DNA from: CADDYT01 sp035294125
GTDB lineage: Bacteria; Chloroflexota; Ktedonobacteria; Ktedonobacterales; Ktedonobacteraceae
Reading direction: 5' to 3'
Assembly (NCBI GenBank): GCA_035294125.1
Contig: DATGLM010000075.1
Span: forward strand, 82,186-146,185
DNA: 64,000 nucleotides
Within the stretch, counting starts at the first letter, position 1. Every line of letters begins with the position of its first letter. Below are positions 42,303 to 50,848 of the stretch, piece after piece. The notes under the pieces are model-generated. The model saw only the letters and a list, made by a program, of their open reading frames with translations, did no database searches and was not told where the DNA came from. Both the position numbers and the translations under genes were made by a program.

Positions 42303-43064
42303 CTAGCGTGTGATAAAGGTCACGCCGGGGCCGGGAGAGAACTCGACGTACTGTACAGAGTAGGGATCAGCTCCCCAGCTCATGTTGCTGGCGATCACAT
42401 TACCGTTGCTCAGAACGCGCTCCACCACGGCTACATGGCCGCCTCCGTAGGCTCCCTCTACCCAGGGCTGCAGGTTGATGATGGCCCCTACCGTCGGAGA
42501 ACTGGAAACGTGCCAGCCGAATGCGTAGGCGTCAGCCGTCCACTCCCAGGCCTCCGCGTTGATGCGCCAGGGAACATAGTATCCATGTAACTGGAAATAG
42601 CGCTGGTTGGCCCACCACGTGCAGGCCGGATACGGGAAAGGATTGCTATATCCGACCGGCGCGCTGCTTGAACCCGTGTTGTACACGAGCGACACCGTCG
42701 TACTGCCGCTGCTCGTGCTGGGCGCAGGCGCTGACACGGACGAAGAACTCCTACCCGGAATGCAGACCGCCTGGCCCACGTAAATCAGGTTGGCGTTCGC
42801 GATATGGTTATAGGATGCGAGCGTTGACCAGCCTGTGCCATAACGCGCCGCGATCCCGCTGAGTGTATCACCACTGCTGACGATATAGGTTGAACTCCCT
42901 CCCGGGCATGATGCGTTGCTGTGCGCGCTCGCTACACCAGCATTCCCTCCCAACATCACGACCAACAGGAGCAGTCCCATGACTCCTGCTACAAAACTCT
43001 TCACTACGAAACTGCCTGTCTTGTGTTGCTGGAATACTTTCCAGACTTGTCGTTGAATTTGCAT
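42303..43064 (-). CDS. Secreted LysM-CHAP peptidoglycan hydrolase
   Basis: 253 residues. A signal peptide (KSFVAGVMGLLLLVVMLGGNAGVASA) is cut near residue 47. A LysM domain follows (TYIVSSGDTLSGIAARYGTG through LIYVGQAVCIPG, about 60-105) that binds peptidoglycan. After a Ser-rich linker, a CHAP amidase/endopeptidase domain spans about 145-253, with the catalytic Cys in PACTWWANQRYF and the His in GGGHVAVVERV. It acts outside the cell on the wall. The ATG at 43064 has AAGGAGG 6 nt upstream. A perfect hairpin lies in its upstream region. Confidence 0.92.
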   Translation of the reverse strand: MQIQRQVWKVFQQHKTGSFVVKSFVAGVMGLLLLVVMLGGNAGVASAHSNASCPGGSSTYIVSSGDTLSGIAARYGTGWSTLASYNHIANANLIYVGQAVCIPGRSSSSVSAPAPSTSSGSTTVSLVYNTGSSSAPVGYSNPFPYPACTWWANQRYFQLHGYYVPWRINAEAWEWTADAYAFGWHVSSSPTVGAIINLQPWVEGAYGGGHVAVVERVLSNGNVIASNMSWGADPYSVQYVEFSPGPGVTFITR

Positions 43065-43119
43065 TGTTTCCTCCTTCAACTTCAATCTCCAACACACCCG
43101 CAAATGTGTTATCTCCACA

Positions 43120-43154
43120 ATATAAATGCGGGCTATCACAGCCCGCATTTATAT
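43120..43154. promoter_or_regulatory. Perfect 15-bp hairpin upstream of the LysM-CHAP gene
   Basis: ATATAAATGCGGGCT and its exact complement are separated by 5 nt. It lies 56-90 bp upstream of the ATG on the minus strand, so it could be in the leader RNA or be a dyad operator. No neighbouring transcript needs a terminator there. It does not match the ydaO cyclic-di-AMP riboswitch core. Confidence 0.55.
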
Positions 43155-43475
43155 GCATCGATACCATTGCACATCATAACATCTTTTTATAATACATGCT
43201 GATACATTATGAAATATAGTACTATATTGCTAGCCGTTAAGTAATGTAGGGATAATGCTTATAAAGCTATAGATAATAGAAAGATAAAAAATATTATAAT
43301 AGAAGCTCATTCGCTTTCCTCATGCCGGTTAATATTTCAGAAGTATCAGAGGCAAAGGTCATAGAGAAAAAACAGAAAAAAACCTCTTTTCTGTTGCTTT
43401 TGTACAGGTAATGCGCATAACATGGTATAAGAAAGGGGTTATTGATTGTGCCTGCAAGCAGTAATTGGGTGCTGC
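43155..43475. other. AT-rich gap with the terminator of the EamA gene
   Basis: About 320 bp without a gene. AACAGAAAA (43371-43379) pairs with TTTTCTGTT (43387-43395); read on the minus strand the stem is followed by six T, a rho-independent terminator for the EamA transporter. The rest is AT-rich and holds the presumed promoter of the LysM-CHAP gene. Confidence 0.6.
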
Positions 43476-44396
43476 TTATACGGCTACCAGCAGAATACTC
43501 ACCATTACGAGCAGCATGCCGCCAACTTTTGCCAGCGTCAGGCTTTCGCCGAGAAAGAGGTAGGAGAGTACGAGTGTGACGGCGGGGATGATGAAGTCGG
43601 AGTAAGCGGTGCGGATGGCTCCGATGCGGCGAATGAGCCAGAAGGTGAGAAAGAAGCTGATGCAGCTACAGAAAATGGCGAGGTAGAGCAACGCAGCGAG
43701 GGCAATCCAGTTGGGCGAGAAGGGATAGCCGCGCTCGAAGAGCAGGCCCATCAAGGTGATGAACAGGCCGCTGTAGAGCAGTTGCCAGCAGGTCAGCACC
43801 AGCACGGGCACGTCCGGACTGTTTGTTCTGGCTGTGCGCATGCCGAGGCCGTAGACAACCGAGGAACCAAGCACGGCCAGTTCGCCGATAAGCGCGGCTC
43901 CGTTGCTGGCGAAAATTTGTCCTTCCTGTGCTTCCGCACCGGGCCAGAAGGGGATGTGACCGAGCAGCACGATCAAAATACCCAGCATTCCCAGGCAGAG
44001 ACTGCACAGTAAGCGCCAGCCCCGTGCCTCGCCCGTGACGCCAATGCTGAACAGGGAGGTAAAAATTGGCGTTGTGGACCACATCAGGGTGAGAACACCG
44101 GCTGGGGCGTAGGGAGCGGCAGCAAAAAAGATGCTGCTGGGAATGCCGACCATCAGCAGGGAGATCATGAAAACCTGGAAATGCTGCCGCCGTTTCATCG
44201 CCAGCGTTTTGCGCTGTATCACTGCAACGCCTGCCAGGATGCAAAACGCGAGACAGAAGCGCGCCCCGGAGAGGAGCAGCGGCGGCACATACGCCACGCC
44301 GATTTTAGCAACAACCGGAAATGATCCCCATAACAGGACCATCACTACAAAACCGAGGAAGCTAACAAAGCGGGGATCACGCCGGATGTTGAGCAT
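43476..44396 (-). CDS. EamA/DMT-family transporter
   Basis: A 306-residue, ten-helix drug/metabolite exporter. Two EamA repeats are seen: FVVMVLLWGSFPVVAKIG (residues 16-33) with PPLLLSGARFCLAF, and LAVLGSSVVYGLGMR (about 175) with SFFLTFWLIRRIGAIRTAYSDFIIPAVTLVLSYLFLGE near the end. Members export amino acids, nucleobases or metabolites; the substrate is not evident. The start has no strong ribosome site. A 53-residue gene lies just upstream on the same strand. Confidence 0.88.
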   Translation of the reverse strand: MLNIRRDPRFVSFLGFVVMVLLWGSFPVVAKIGVAYVPPLLLSGARFCLAFCILAGVAVIQRKTLAMKRRQHFQVFMISLLMVGIPSSIFFAAAPYAPAGVLTLMWSTTPIFTSLFSIGVTGEARGWRLLCSLCLGMLGILIVLLGHIPFWPGAEAQEGQIFASNGAALIGELAVLGSSVVYGLGMRTARTNSPDVPVLVLTCWQLLYSGLFITLMGLLFERGYPFSPNWIALAALLYLAIFCSCISFFLTFWLIRRIGAIRTAYSDFIIPAVTLVLSYLFLGESLTLAKVGGMLLVMVSILLVAV

Positions 44397-44403
44397 AGAG
44401 AAA

Positions 44404-44565
44404 TCAGACTATCTCATCAGGGTCAATGCGGGTGAACGCAACTTCGAGGACGAGTTTGAGATAATCAATCAGCCGTGAGTGCCAGGCGGTTTCCTTCTTC
44501 AAATCTTCCTCGGTGGGGTGATAGTCGTAATAGTATTGCACCTGATTGCTGATTTCTCGCGCCAT
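44404..44565 (-). CDS. Small acidic protein, 53 residues
   Basis: MAREISNQVQYYYDYHPTEE is followed by a helical stretch (LIDYLKLVLEVAFTRID). GGAAGGAGAAC lies 6 nt before the ATG at 44565, a strong ribosome site that decides the start; the longer frame to 44658 has none. It ends 7 bp before the EamA gene start, so the two are likely cotranscribed. No family is recognised. Confidence 0.65.
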   Translation of the reverse strand: MAREISNQVQYYYDYHPTEEDLKKETAWHSRLIDYLKLVLEVAFTRIDPDEIV

Positions 44566-44703
44566 CGTGTTCTCCTTCCCGCTTGCAAGCAACGAACCGC
44601 GTGCTCCACGCTTCCCCCCAACGTTTTTAACCCGAGCGAATCGAATTGTTTCTATCATACCATACCCTCAGCAGGCTTTACAAGGCCATTGACGCAATAA
44701 ACC

Positions 44704-44807
44704 AGGGCTTTTTGGTTGACCCATCCGTCTAACTTGTAATGTTCGCGGGGCTACACCCCGCCAGCAACATGCATCGCGTGTAAGACGACTGAACCAAAAA
44801 GCCCTGT
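44704..44807. repeat. Copy B of the roughly 100-bp dispersed inverted-repeat element
   Basis: Terminal inverted repeats CAGGGCTTTTTGGTT (44704-44718) and AACCAAAAAGCCCTG (44793-44807) are perfect. A GC hairpin (GCGGGGCTACACCCCGC, about 44746-44762) lies inside. It aligns with copy A at 36592-36693 in reverse orientation. It fills much of the gap between the 53-residue gene and lgt. No ORF lies inside. Confidence 0.8.
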
Positions 44808-44920
44808 AGCTCGTTGTTTCTACTTGCATCACAGGAACTAATCCAGTATGATAGGAAGAGGAACGAAGAGATGTGTTTTGTCTTGAGCGGATTCGCTAGC
44901 GAAATTAATGGAGTGTTATT

Positions 44921-45994
44921 ATGGGTATTTTTCCCATGTTTGCTTATGTCATTAACTGGGGCTGGCTGCGTATCGGCCCGCCTTATATCTACATCAATAT
45001 CAACCCGGTTCTCGCGCAGATTGGCCCTCTGGCGCTGCACTGGTACGGGCTGATGTATGTGGTTGGCATCCTCGTCGGGCTATGGACCATTCAGGGCTAT
45101 ATCAAGCGCAAGGGCATCGACGGTGATTTGCTCTACCGGTTGCTCTGGTGGTGTATCGTCGCCGGGCTGATCGGTGGTCGCCTCTACTTCGTGATTCAGC
45201 AGCCAGATCTGTGGCAGGACTACATCCTGAAGCCCTGGAACATCCTGGCGACCTGGGAGGGCGGCATGGCTTTCTTTGGAGCCATCTTCCTGGTCATCGC
45301 TGTCCTGTTCTGGCGCGCCCGTGTCGAGCGTGTCAATCCTCTCGTGCTGGTCGATGCCGGGGTGATCTTTGCCACGGCGGGTCAGATTTGCGGGCGTATC
45401 GGCAACCTGATCAACGGCGATATCATCGGCTATCCCAGCACGCTGCCCTGGTCGACGGTCTACCAGAACCCGCACAGTTTTGCCTGCATGCAGGGCTTCT
45501 GCAATGTCCCGGTGCAGCCCGCAGCCGCCTATGAAATTATTTCCAATCTGATTATGCTGGGCATTCTCTTCTGGCTTGCCAGTTGGGTGCGGCGTCCCGG
45601 CATCCTCGCGCTGGTCTACCTCTTCGGCTACTGCATCTCCCAGTTTGTGCTCTTCTTCTGGCGCGCCAACCTCATCGTCAGCTTCCTCGGCATCTCTGGC
45701 CTGAAACAGGCGCAGTGGACTTCCATCGTCCTCTTTGTCCTGCTCATCCCTATCAGCTTCATCGTCCTGCGCGTCCTCCCCTACTCCAAACCCGTCCCGC
45801 CGGGCGAACCAGCTATCACCTATGGCATCCCTCAGAAGCCAAAACCGGAGTCGGGAGGGAAACCAGAGGGGACAGAGGCAGAGGAGCAGCAGCCCGAAGC
45901 AGAAAACAATCCTCAACCCTCTGGAGTTGTGAGCGGCAAGCCACTTGAAACCTCAAAAGGAGAAGGTGATATAGCGACGGCGGGCGAGGGGTAG
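44921..45994 (+). CDS. lgt: Prolipoprotein diacylglyceryl transferase Lgt
   Basis: Lgt transfers diacylglycerol from phosphatidylglycerol to the lipobox Cys of prolipoproteins in the inner membrane. In this 357-residue, about seven-helix protein the HWYG-type motif is ALHWYGLMYVVG near 37, GGRLYFVI near 87 and the signature GRIGNLINGDIIG near 165 (GRIGNFINGE is usual). VQPAAAYEIISNL near 190 follows. The last 70 residues are a polar, Pro/Glu-rich tail beyond the usual length (about 280). A GGAG lies before the ATG. It serves lipoproteins such as the BMP binding protein. Confidence 0.93.
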   Translation: MGIFPMFAYVINWGWLRIGPPYIYININPVLAQIGPLALHWYGLMYVVGILVGLWTIQGYIKRKGIDGDLLYRLLWWCIVAGLIGGRLYFVIQQPDLWQDYILKPWNILATWEGGMAFFGAIFLVIAVLFWRARVERVNPLVLVDAGVIFATAGQICGRIGNLINGDIIGYPSTLPWSTVYQNPHSFACMQGFCNVPVQPAAAYEIISNLIMLGILFWLASWVRRPGILALVYLFGYCISQFVLFFWRANLIVSFLGISGLKQAQWTSIVLFVLLIPISFIVLRVLPYSKPVPPGEPAITYGIPQKPKPESGGKPEGTEAEEQQPEAENNPQPSGVVSGKPLETSKGEGDIATAGEG

Positions 45995-45995
45995 T

Positions 45996-46046
45996 TTTTC
46001 TACAACAGAGATGCAGGTGACTTACCTGCATCTCTGTTGTAGAAAA
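45996..46046. terminator. Bidirectional terminator after lgt
   Basis: TTTTCTACAACAGAGATGC and onwards pairs perfectly over 23 bp with 46024-46046, flanked by T-run and A-run. It directly follows the lgt stop. Confidence 0.88.
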
Positions 46047-46071
46047 GGACGTGGTCAGAGGGCGAGTAAAA

Positions 46072-46105
46072 AGTGAGAGCGCCGGAGCCCCGGGCGCTCT
46101 CACTT
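46072..46105 (-). terminator. Terminator after lon
   Basis: AGTGAGAGCGCC pairs with GGCGCTCTCACT (46072-46105) about 16 bp past the lon stop. Confidence 0.75.
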
Positions 46106-46120
46106 TGCACTTGCTCTCTG

Positions 46121-48955
46121 TTACTGTCCCTTCGCGACCGCTTTCTCCACTTTGCGGCGTTTGGCGCGTTCGGTCAGGCCGTTCTCTGACTCCTCGTCGA
46201 CGGTGACGGGTTCGCTGGCGGGTTCGAGGGCGGCGGCGAGCACGTCGCGGATTTCGTTGGCGAAGACGAAGGTCATCTTCTCGCGCAGTTCCTTCGGGAT
46301 ATCCTCCATGATGTCCGGCTCGTTGCGCTTTGGCAGGATGACCGTGGTGATGCCGGAGCGGTACGCGGCCAGCACCTTTTCCTTGACGCCGCCGATGGGC
46401 AGGACGCGCCCGCGCAGCGTGATCTCGCCCGTCATGGCGACATCCGAACGCACCTTGCGCCCGCTTGCCAGTGAAACCAGCACGGTCGCCATTGTCACCC
46501 CTGCCGAGGGACCATCCTTGGGGATGGCTCCGGCGGGTACGTGGATGTGGACGTTCTGGTTCTCGTAGACGTTGGCGGGCAGGCCGAGCATCTCGGCGTT
46601 GGAACGCACGTAGGTGAGCGCCGTCATGGCCGATTCCTTCATCACGTCGCCAAGCTGGCCCGTGAGGGTCAGGCGCGTCTCGCGGTCGGGCATGGTCGCG
46701 GCCTCGATGAAGATGATCTCGCCGCCGACGGGCGTCCAGACGAGGCCGGTGGCGATGCCGGGCCGGTCGATACGCTCCGCTGCCTCCTCGAAGAAACGCT
46801 GGCGGCCCAGGTATTCGGGCACCTGCGCGGCCTCGATGTGGATGGGTGCCTGCTTCCCCTCCGCGATCTGCGTCGCGACCTTACGGCAGAGCGAGCCGAT
46901 CTCGCGTTCCAGGTTGCGCACCCCGGCCTCGCGAGTGTAGTCGCGAATGATGCGGCGCAGGGCGTCATCGGTAACCGTCAATTCCTCTGGTTTCAGGCCG
47001 TTGGCCTCAAGCTGCTTGGGCAGCAAGTACTGGCGGGCGATGTGCAGCTTCTGCTCCTCCGTGTAGCCGGAGAGTTCCAGAATCTCCATGCGGTCGCGCA
47101 GGGGCGCGGGAATGGGTTCCAGCGCGTTAGCGGTGGCGATGAAGAACACCTTCGACAGGTCGAAGGGCAGATCAAGGTAGTTGTCGCGGAAGTTGAAGTT
47201 CTGCTCCGGGTCGAGCACTTCCAGCAGGGCCGATGACGGGTCGCCACGCCAGTCCGCGCCCACCTTGTCCACCTCGTCGAGCATGATGACGGGATCGTTG
47301 GTATCGACGCGGCGCAGCGTCTGGATGATGCGGCCCGGCATGGCACCGATGTAGGTGCGGCGATGGCCGCGAATCTCGGCCTCGTCACGTATGCCGCCCA
47401 GCGACATGCGCGCGAACTTGCGGCCCAGCGCCCGCGCAATCGACTGCCCCAGCGAGGTTTTGCCCACGCCCGGAGGCCCGACGAAGCAGAGGATGGGTTC
47501 GCGGTTGATCCGACGAATGGCATCCTGCCGCAGCAGCGGCTCCGAGGACTTGATATTCTCCGTCTCGACGCCATCCTCGATGGTACCCAGTTCTTCCTCG
47601 CGTTTCTTCTCTTCTGCCGTGCGATCTTCCTTCAGGCGGCGCACGGCCAGGTATTCGAGGATACGGCCCTTGATCTTTTCCAGATCGTAGTGATCCTGGT
47701 CAAGCACCTGGCGCGCCTTCGCCACGTCGATCTGCCCGCCGGTGCTGCGGCTCCAGGGCAGACTAACCAGCAGTTCCAGGTAGGTGCGGATGATGCTGTA
47801 TTCGGGCGAGACGCTGGGCAGCTTCTCCAGGCGCGAAAGCTCGCGATTGGCCTCCTTGAGCGCCTCTTCGGGCATGTGGGCCTCGTCGATCTTTTTGCGC
47901 AGTTCGTTGACCGTTGCAATCTCCTCGTTCTCTTCGCCCAGTTCGCGCTGAATGGCCTTCAACTGCTCGCGCAGCAGGTACTCGCGCTGCACCTTGCCGA
48001 TCTCTTCCTGCGCATTGTTCTGAATCTTCCTGCCCAGTTCGAGAATTTCCAGTTCGTGGCTCAGGTAGCCGCTCAGTTCGCGCAGCTTTTCACGCACGGA
48101 GTCAAGTTCAAGCAGCTTCTGGCGCAGGTCCAACTCCATGGGCATGAAGGTGGCGATGACATAGACGACCTGCACCGGCTCTTCGAGATTGAGCGTCGCG
48201 GAAGCTACCCCCTCCGGCACGTTCTGCACCAGCGAGACGTAGCGCTGGAAGTAGCTGATGACGTTGCGCTTGAGCGCCTCGATCTCGGTATCATCCTCCT
48301 GATTTTCCGGGCGCGGTGTCACGTGGGCCATCAGGTAGGGCTTTTCCTGCGTGAACGCGCCGATATCCACGCGCTCAAGCCCCTGCACGATGATTTGCAC
48401 TGTGCCATCGAGCATGCGAATCATGCGGGCCACACGCGAGACGGTGCCGACTTTGAAGATGTCTTTCGGCCCCGCCTGCTCGATCTCAGCCGATTTCTGC
48501 GCCACCAGCACGACCAGCCGGTCGCCGCGCATCACATCATCGATCAGGCGAATCGAGCGCTCCTGCCCGACTCCCAGCGGCTGTACCGTGAAGGGGTAGA
48601 TGACGGTGTCCTTGAGCGGAAGCACGGGTAGAATTTCGGGAATATTCAGATTCCCTTCCTCTTCATCCTCTTCCTGCCGCCTCTCCTCGCGCTGGCGGCG
48701 CTCGCTGCGCGCAGTCGCTGCTGCACGGCGGCCTGCTTCTCCTCTGGCGGCCCGGGGCTTTCTTACTCTCTCTGTTTTTGCTGCTGGCCTGCCTTCTCCC
48801 ACCTGCTCTTCTCCGCTCTCGCTGTCGGCGGGCGTGCCTGCTGTTTCGCTCTGTCCAGGCATATCAGCAGTTGGCGTGGTGGCTGCGCTCTGTTGCTGCT
48901 CCTCTCCCGACTGCGGTTCCTGTTCAGTTTCCTGCTTTGTAAATTCGTTTTCCAT
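46121..48955 (-). CDS. lon: ATP-dependent protease Lon (LonA) with N-terminal extension
   Basis: Cytosolic hexameric protease that degrades misfolded and regulatory proteins. Residues 1-100 are a disordered Glu/Ala/Arg-rich extension not found in most LonA. The substrate-binding domain starts at IPEILPVLPLKDTVIYPF near 104, the AAA+ module has Walker A FVGPPGVGKTSLGQS near 485 and Walker B VIMLDEVDKVG near 555, and the Ser-Lys catalytic dyad is in PKDGPSAGVTMAT (Ser) and PIGGVKEKVLAA (Lys) near the C-terminus. AGAAGG precedes the ATG at 48955. The hsp20 gene ends about 40 bp upstream on the same strand, making a heat-shock pair. Confidence 0.95.
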   Translation of the reverse strand: MENEFTKQETEQEPQSGEEQQQSAATTPTADMPGQSETAGTPADSESGEEQVGEGRPAAKTERVRKPRAARGEAGRRAAATARSERRQREERRQEEDEEEGNLNIPEILPVLPLKDTVIYPFTVQPLGVGQERSIRLIDDVMRGDRLVVLVAQKSAEIEQAGPKDIFKVGTVSRVARMIRMLDGTVQIIVQGLERVDIGAFTQEKPYLMAHVTPRPENQEDDTEIEALKRNVISYFQRYVSLVQNVPEGVASATLNLEEPVQVVYVIATFMPMELDLRQKLLELDSVREKLRELSGYLSHELEILELGRKIQNNAQEEIGKVQREYLLREQLKAIQRELGEENEEIATVNELRKKIDEAHMPEEALKEANRELSRLEKLPSVSPEYSIIRTYLELLVSLPWSRSTGGQIDVAKARQVLDQDHYDLEKIKGRILEYLAVRRLKEDRTAEEKKREEELGTIEDGVETENIKSSEPLLRQDAIRRINREPILCFVGPPGVGKTSLGQSIARALGRKFARMSLGGIRDEAEIRGHRRTYIGAMPGRIIQTLRRVDTNDPVIMLDEVDKVGADWRGDPSSALLEVLDPEQNFNFRDNYLDLPFDLSKVFFIATANALEPIPAPLRDRMEILELSGYTEEQKLHIARQYLLPKQLEANGLKPEELTVTDDALRRIIRDYTREAGVRNLEREIGSLCRKVATQIAEGKQAPIHIEAAQVPEYLGRQRFFEEAAERIDRPGIATGLVWTPVGGEIIFIEAATMPDRETRLTLTGQLGDVMKESAMTALTYVRSNAEMLGLPANVYENQNVHIHVPAGAIPKDGPSAGVTMATVLVSLASGRKVRSDVAMTGEITLRGRVLPIGGVKEKVLAAYRSGITTVILPKRNEPDIMEDIPKELREKMTFVFANEIRDVLAAALEPASEPVTVDEESENGLTERAKRRKVEKAVAKGQ

Positions 48956-48995
48956 ACAACCTTCTCATCAAATTGATTGTTTTCCCGATTCTCTA

Positions 48996-49472
48996 CTACT
49001 CTTTCGTTGTACTTTGTTGCATAGATATACGTTGCGGTATATTCTGCGGTAACTTTTTTGGCAAGTCTACCCATAAGAAGCCGTTCTCGTAGCGCGCCGT
49101 GACACGATCACGGTCGAATGGGGAGAGAATGAGCACCTCTACACGAAAAGGGCCATAGCGAATCTGGGCCTCGTGGTAGAGATATTCTCCATGTTCGATG
49201 TCATCATGGCGCTCGCCACTGACGATGAGTGCGTCTTCATAGAGCGTGACATCGAAATCATCCTCAGATAACCCTGCCAGTTCAACTTTTATTGTTACCA
49301 TATCCGCTGACTCGCGGATATCGGCCATTGGCCGCCAGGTGGTTGAGCGTTGCATCGCGGATTGCTGGCTCTGTCTGAGCGCGTCGTGCAAGATTTCGCG
49401 GTAATGGCGCTCCAGTTGCTGCTGCGAGCCATTATGGTAACGGTAGATCGCAGATCGATAGCGCAATCGCAT
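48996..49472 (-). CDS. Small heat-shock protein, Hsp20 / alpha-crystallin family
   Basis: 158 residues. The alpha-crystallin domain spans about 47-140: WRPMADIRESADMVTIKVEL, LAGLSEDDFDVTLYEDALIVSGER, YGPFRVEVLILSPFDRDRVTA and ENGFLWVDLPK, where GFLWVDLPK stands in for the usual GVLTVTLPK. It holds unfolded proteins without ATP. It lies directly upstream of lon on the same strand, so chaperone holding and proteolysis are probably induced together. The palindromic CIRCE heat-shock operator was not seen upstream. Confidence 0.92.
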   Translation of the reverse strand: MRLRYRSAIYRYHNGSQQQLERHYREILHDALRQSQQSAMQRSTTWRPMADIRESADMVTIKVELAGLSEDDFDVTLYEDALIVSGERHDDIEHGEYLYHEAQIRYGPFRVEVLILSPFDRDRVTARYENGFLWVDLPKKLPQNIPQRISMQQSTTKE

Positions 49473-49704
49473 TGTTTGTTCTCCCCAAATAGGACTCTGG
49501 CAACACCCGGCAGGAAATCCAGCCGCAGGTGTTCTCCACTAACAACACGGAGGCGAGAAGTTACCAGTTACAAACTTAACAAGAAAAGTAAAAGGCAAAA
49601 GGCGTAAATCAGTTAGCAGGTTAAGTACAGAACCGGGCTTTCTTCTTTCACCCTTTGCCTTTAGCTTATAGGTGCTGCTGCCTTTCAGGTAGAAACGCTC
49701 TCCT

Positions 49705-49914
49705 CTACTGACCAAGAGGAAGGTCTTTTTCCCCCTCGGCCAGAGCCTTCTGACACTCCGGGCAGAGGTACTCAAACTCGGAGTGGCTGTCGGAGAAAAC
49801 ATCAGTCTGAATGATGCGAGCGTAGCGCAGCCGGGTGGCCTTACCGCAACGCGCACACATGACATATGTTTCTGATATGGCGGTTCGTCGAGTTCCGAGG
49901 ATATCTTCCTGCAT
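49705..49914 (-). CDS. Small zinc-ribbon protein
   Basis: 69 residues. Two CxxC knuckles, VMCARCGKATRLR near 18 and YLCPECQKALAEG near 48, would bind one zinc. A start at 49914 is chosen: AGGCAGG lies about 9 nt upstream and it excludes an unrelated 33-residue extension. Function unknown; such proteins often bind nucleic acid or RNA polymerase. Confidence 0.75.
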   Translation of the reverse strand: MQEDILGTRRTAISETYVMCARCGKATRLRYARIIQTDVFSDSHSEFEYLCPECQKALAEGEKDLPLGQ

Positions 49915-50146
49915 GGACGATACCTGCCTTTCTTTCAGTTTCAAAAGACATAAATTGGCCTGAGTCGGGTTTTGTACACACGTTTCCAGACTTCTTCGTC
50001 GGGAAAAACCCATTTGATTATGGCACGAGAATCGAGAAATTGCAAGTGCGTTTGACGCTTCTTACTGAATGTGCTACTATGTTTCTATATAAGTCATGGG
50101 TATCTATTTTGTTCAGGTTTCCGAGGTATTTTGAGGTAGCCCGAGT

Positions 50147-50186
50147 GTCCCGAGATGTCCCGTGGTGTCCCGTGGTGTCCCGTGGT
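50147..50186. repeat. Four-unit 10-bp tandem repeat
   Basis: One degenerate GTCCCGAGAT is followed by three exact GTCCCGTGGT units, ending 45 bp before a Pro-rich protein gene. The period of 10 places all copies on one face of the DNA helix, so it may be a binding array. Confidence 0.75.
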
Positions 50187-50230
50187 TTCCATCATGCTGA
50201 GTACCCCTACAAAGGCGAAGGCGAAAATCC

Positions 50231-50782
50231 ATGATGACGCGAATTAAACAGTGGTTGCACAAGCTCATTTCGTGGTTGCGTTGGAGGGAAGACACGGCGC
50301 CTGCTAATGTCCCGGTTGAACATGCGAGCAGAGGTAGCGGCGTTGATCCAATGATGCGTTCATCGCTTGATGGCTCCCCACCCCGGCAAGGGGTAGCTCC
50401 TCAAATGGGGAGTCAGGGTGAACCCCGGCGCTCTACTCTAGAGAATTGGAGAACGCCCGACCCGCTCTCGCATCCCTACTCACCCGTTCCCGATGAGAAC
50501 TGGGACCCGCAACTTCCCTTTTCCGCACCACAGATGGAACCGGAGAAAGAACCTCCTCTTCCGCCGCCAGCAGCAGAAAACTTCTTTTCGTCCAGACCTG
50601 TATCTCCTGTACCTCCGGCGCCTTTGCCTGCTCCGCCCCTTCCGCCAAAACAGAAATTGGAACCGGGGCCGGAAGTGGAACAGCATCTGGAGTTCCTGCG
50701 CTACCTCGTCCTGCGAGGCGTCTTGAACGAAGGCTTTCCAGAGGATCAAACGCCTGAACAGTACAGGAAGAACAGGAAATAA
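50231..50782 (+). CDS. Proline-rich hypothetical protein
   Basis: 183 residues. A short amphipathic, Trp/Lys-rich start (IKQWLHKLISWLRWR) may bind the membrane surface. The rest is Pro-rich and disordered (PVSPVPPAPLPAPPLPPKQ), and the last 40 residues form a short helix (VEQHLEFLRYLVLRGVLNEGF). No domain is recognised. A Gly/Ala-rich ribosome site is weak; a strong terminator follows immediately, which supports a real gene. Confidence 0.65.
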   Translation: MMTRIKQWLHKLISWLRWREDTAPANVPVEHASRGSGVDPMMRSSLDGSPPRQGVAPQMGSQGEPRRSTLENWRTPDPLSHPYSPVPDENWDPQLPFSAPQMEPEKEPPLPPPAAENFFSSRPVSPVPPAPLPAPPLPPKQKLEPGPEVEQHLEFLRYLVLRGVLNEGFPEDQTPEQYRKNRK

Positions 50783-50838
50783 GGCACGAAGGCATCCCCT
50801 CTGCGGAAATTTCCGCAGAAGGGGTTGCTTCGTGCCTT
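50781..50838. terminator. Two-part terminator hairpin after the Pro-rich gene
   Basis: AAGGCACGAAG and CTTCGTGCCTT form the outer stem, and CCCCTCTGCGGAAA with TTTCCGCAGAAGGGG the inner stem. It sits between convergent genes. Confidence 0.85.
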
Positions 50839-50848
50839 GTTAGTGGCC

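Noticed and set aside
43120..43154. ydaO (cyclic-di-AMP) riboswitch before the LysM-CHAP gene
   Set aside because: Only a simple hairpin is present; the conserved core sequences of that riboswitch were not seen.
47363..48631. 422-codon plus-strand ORF opposite lon
   Set aside because: Antisense shadow of the conserved Lon reading frame.
50147..50186. CRISPR array
   Set aside because: Units are 10 bp and directly abutting, with no spacers and no cas genes.
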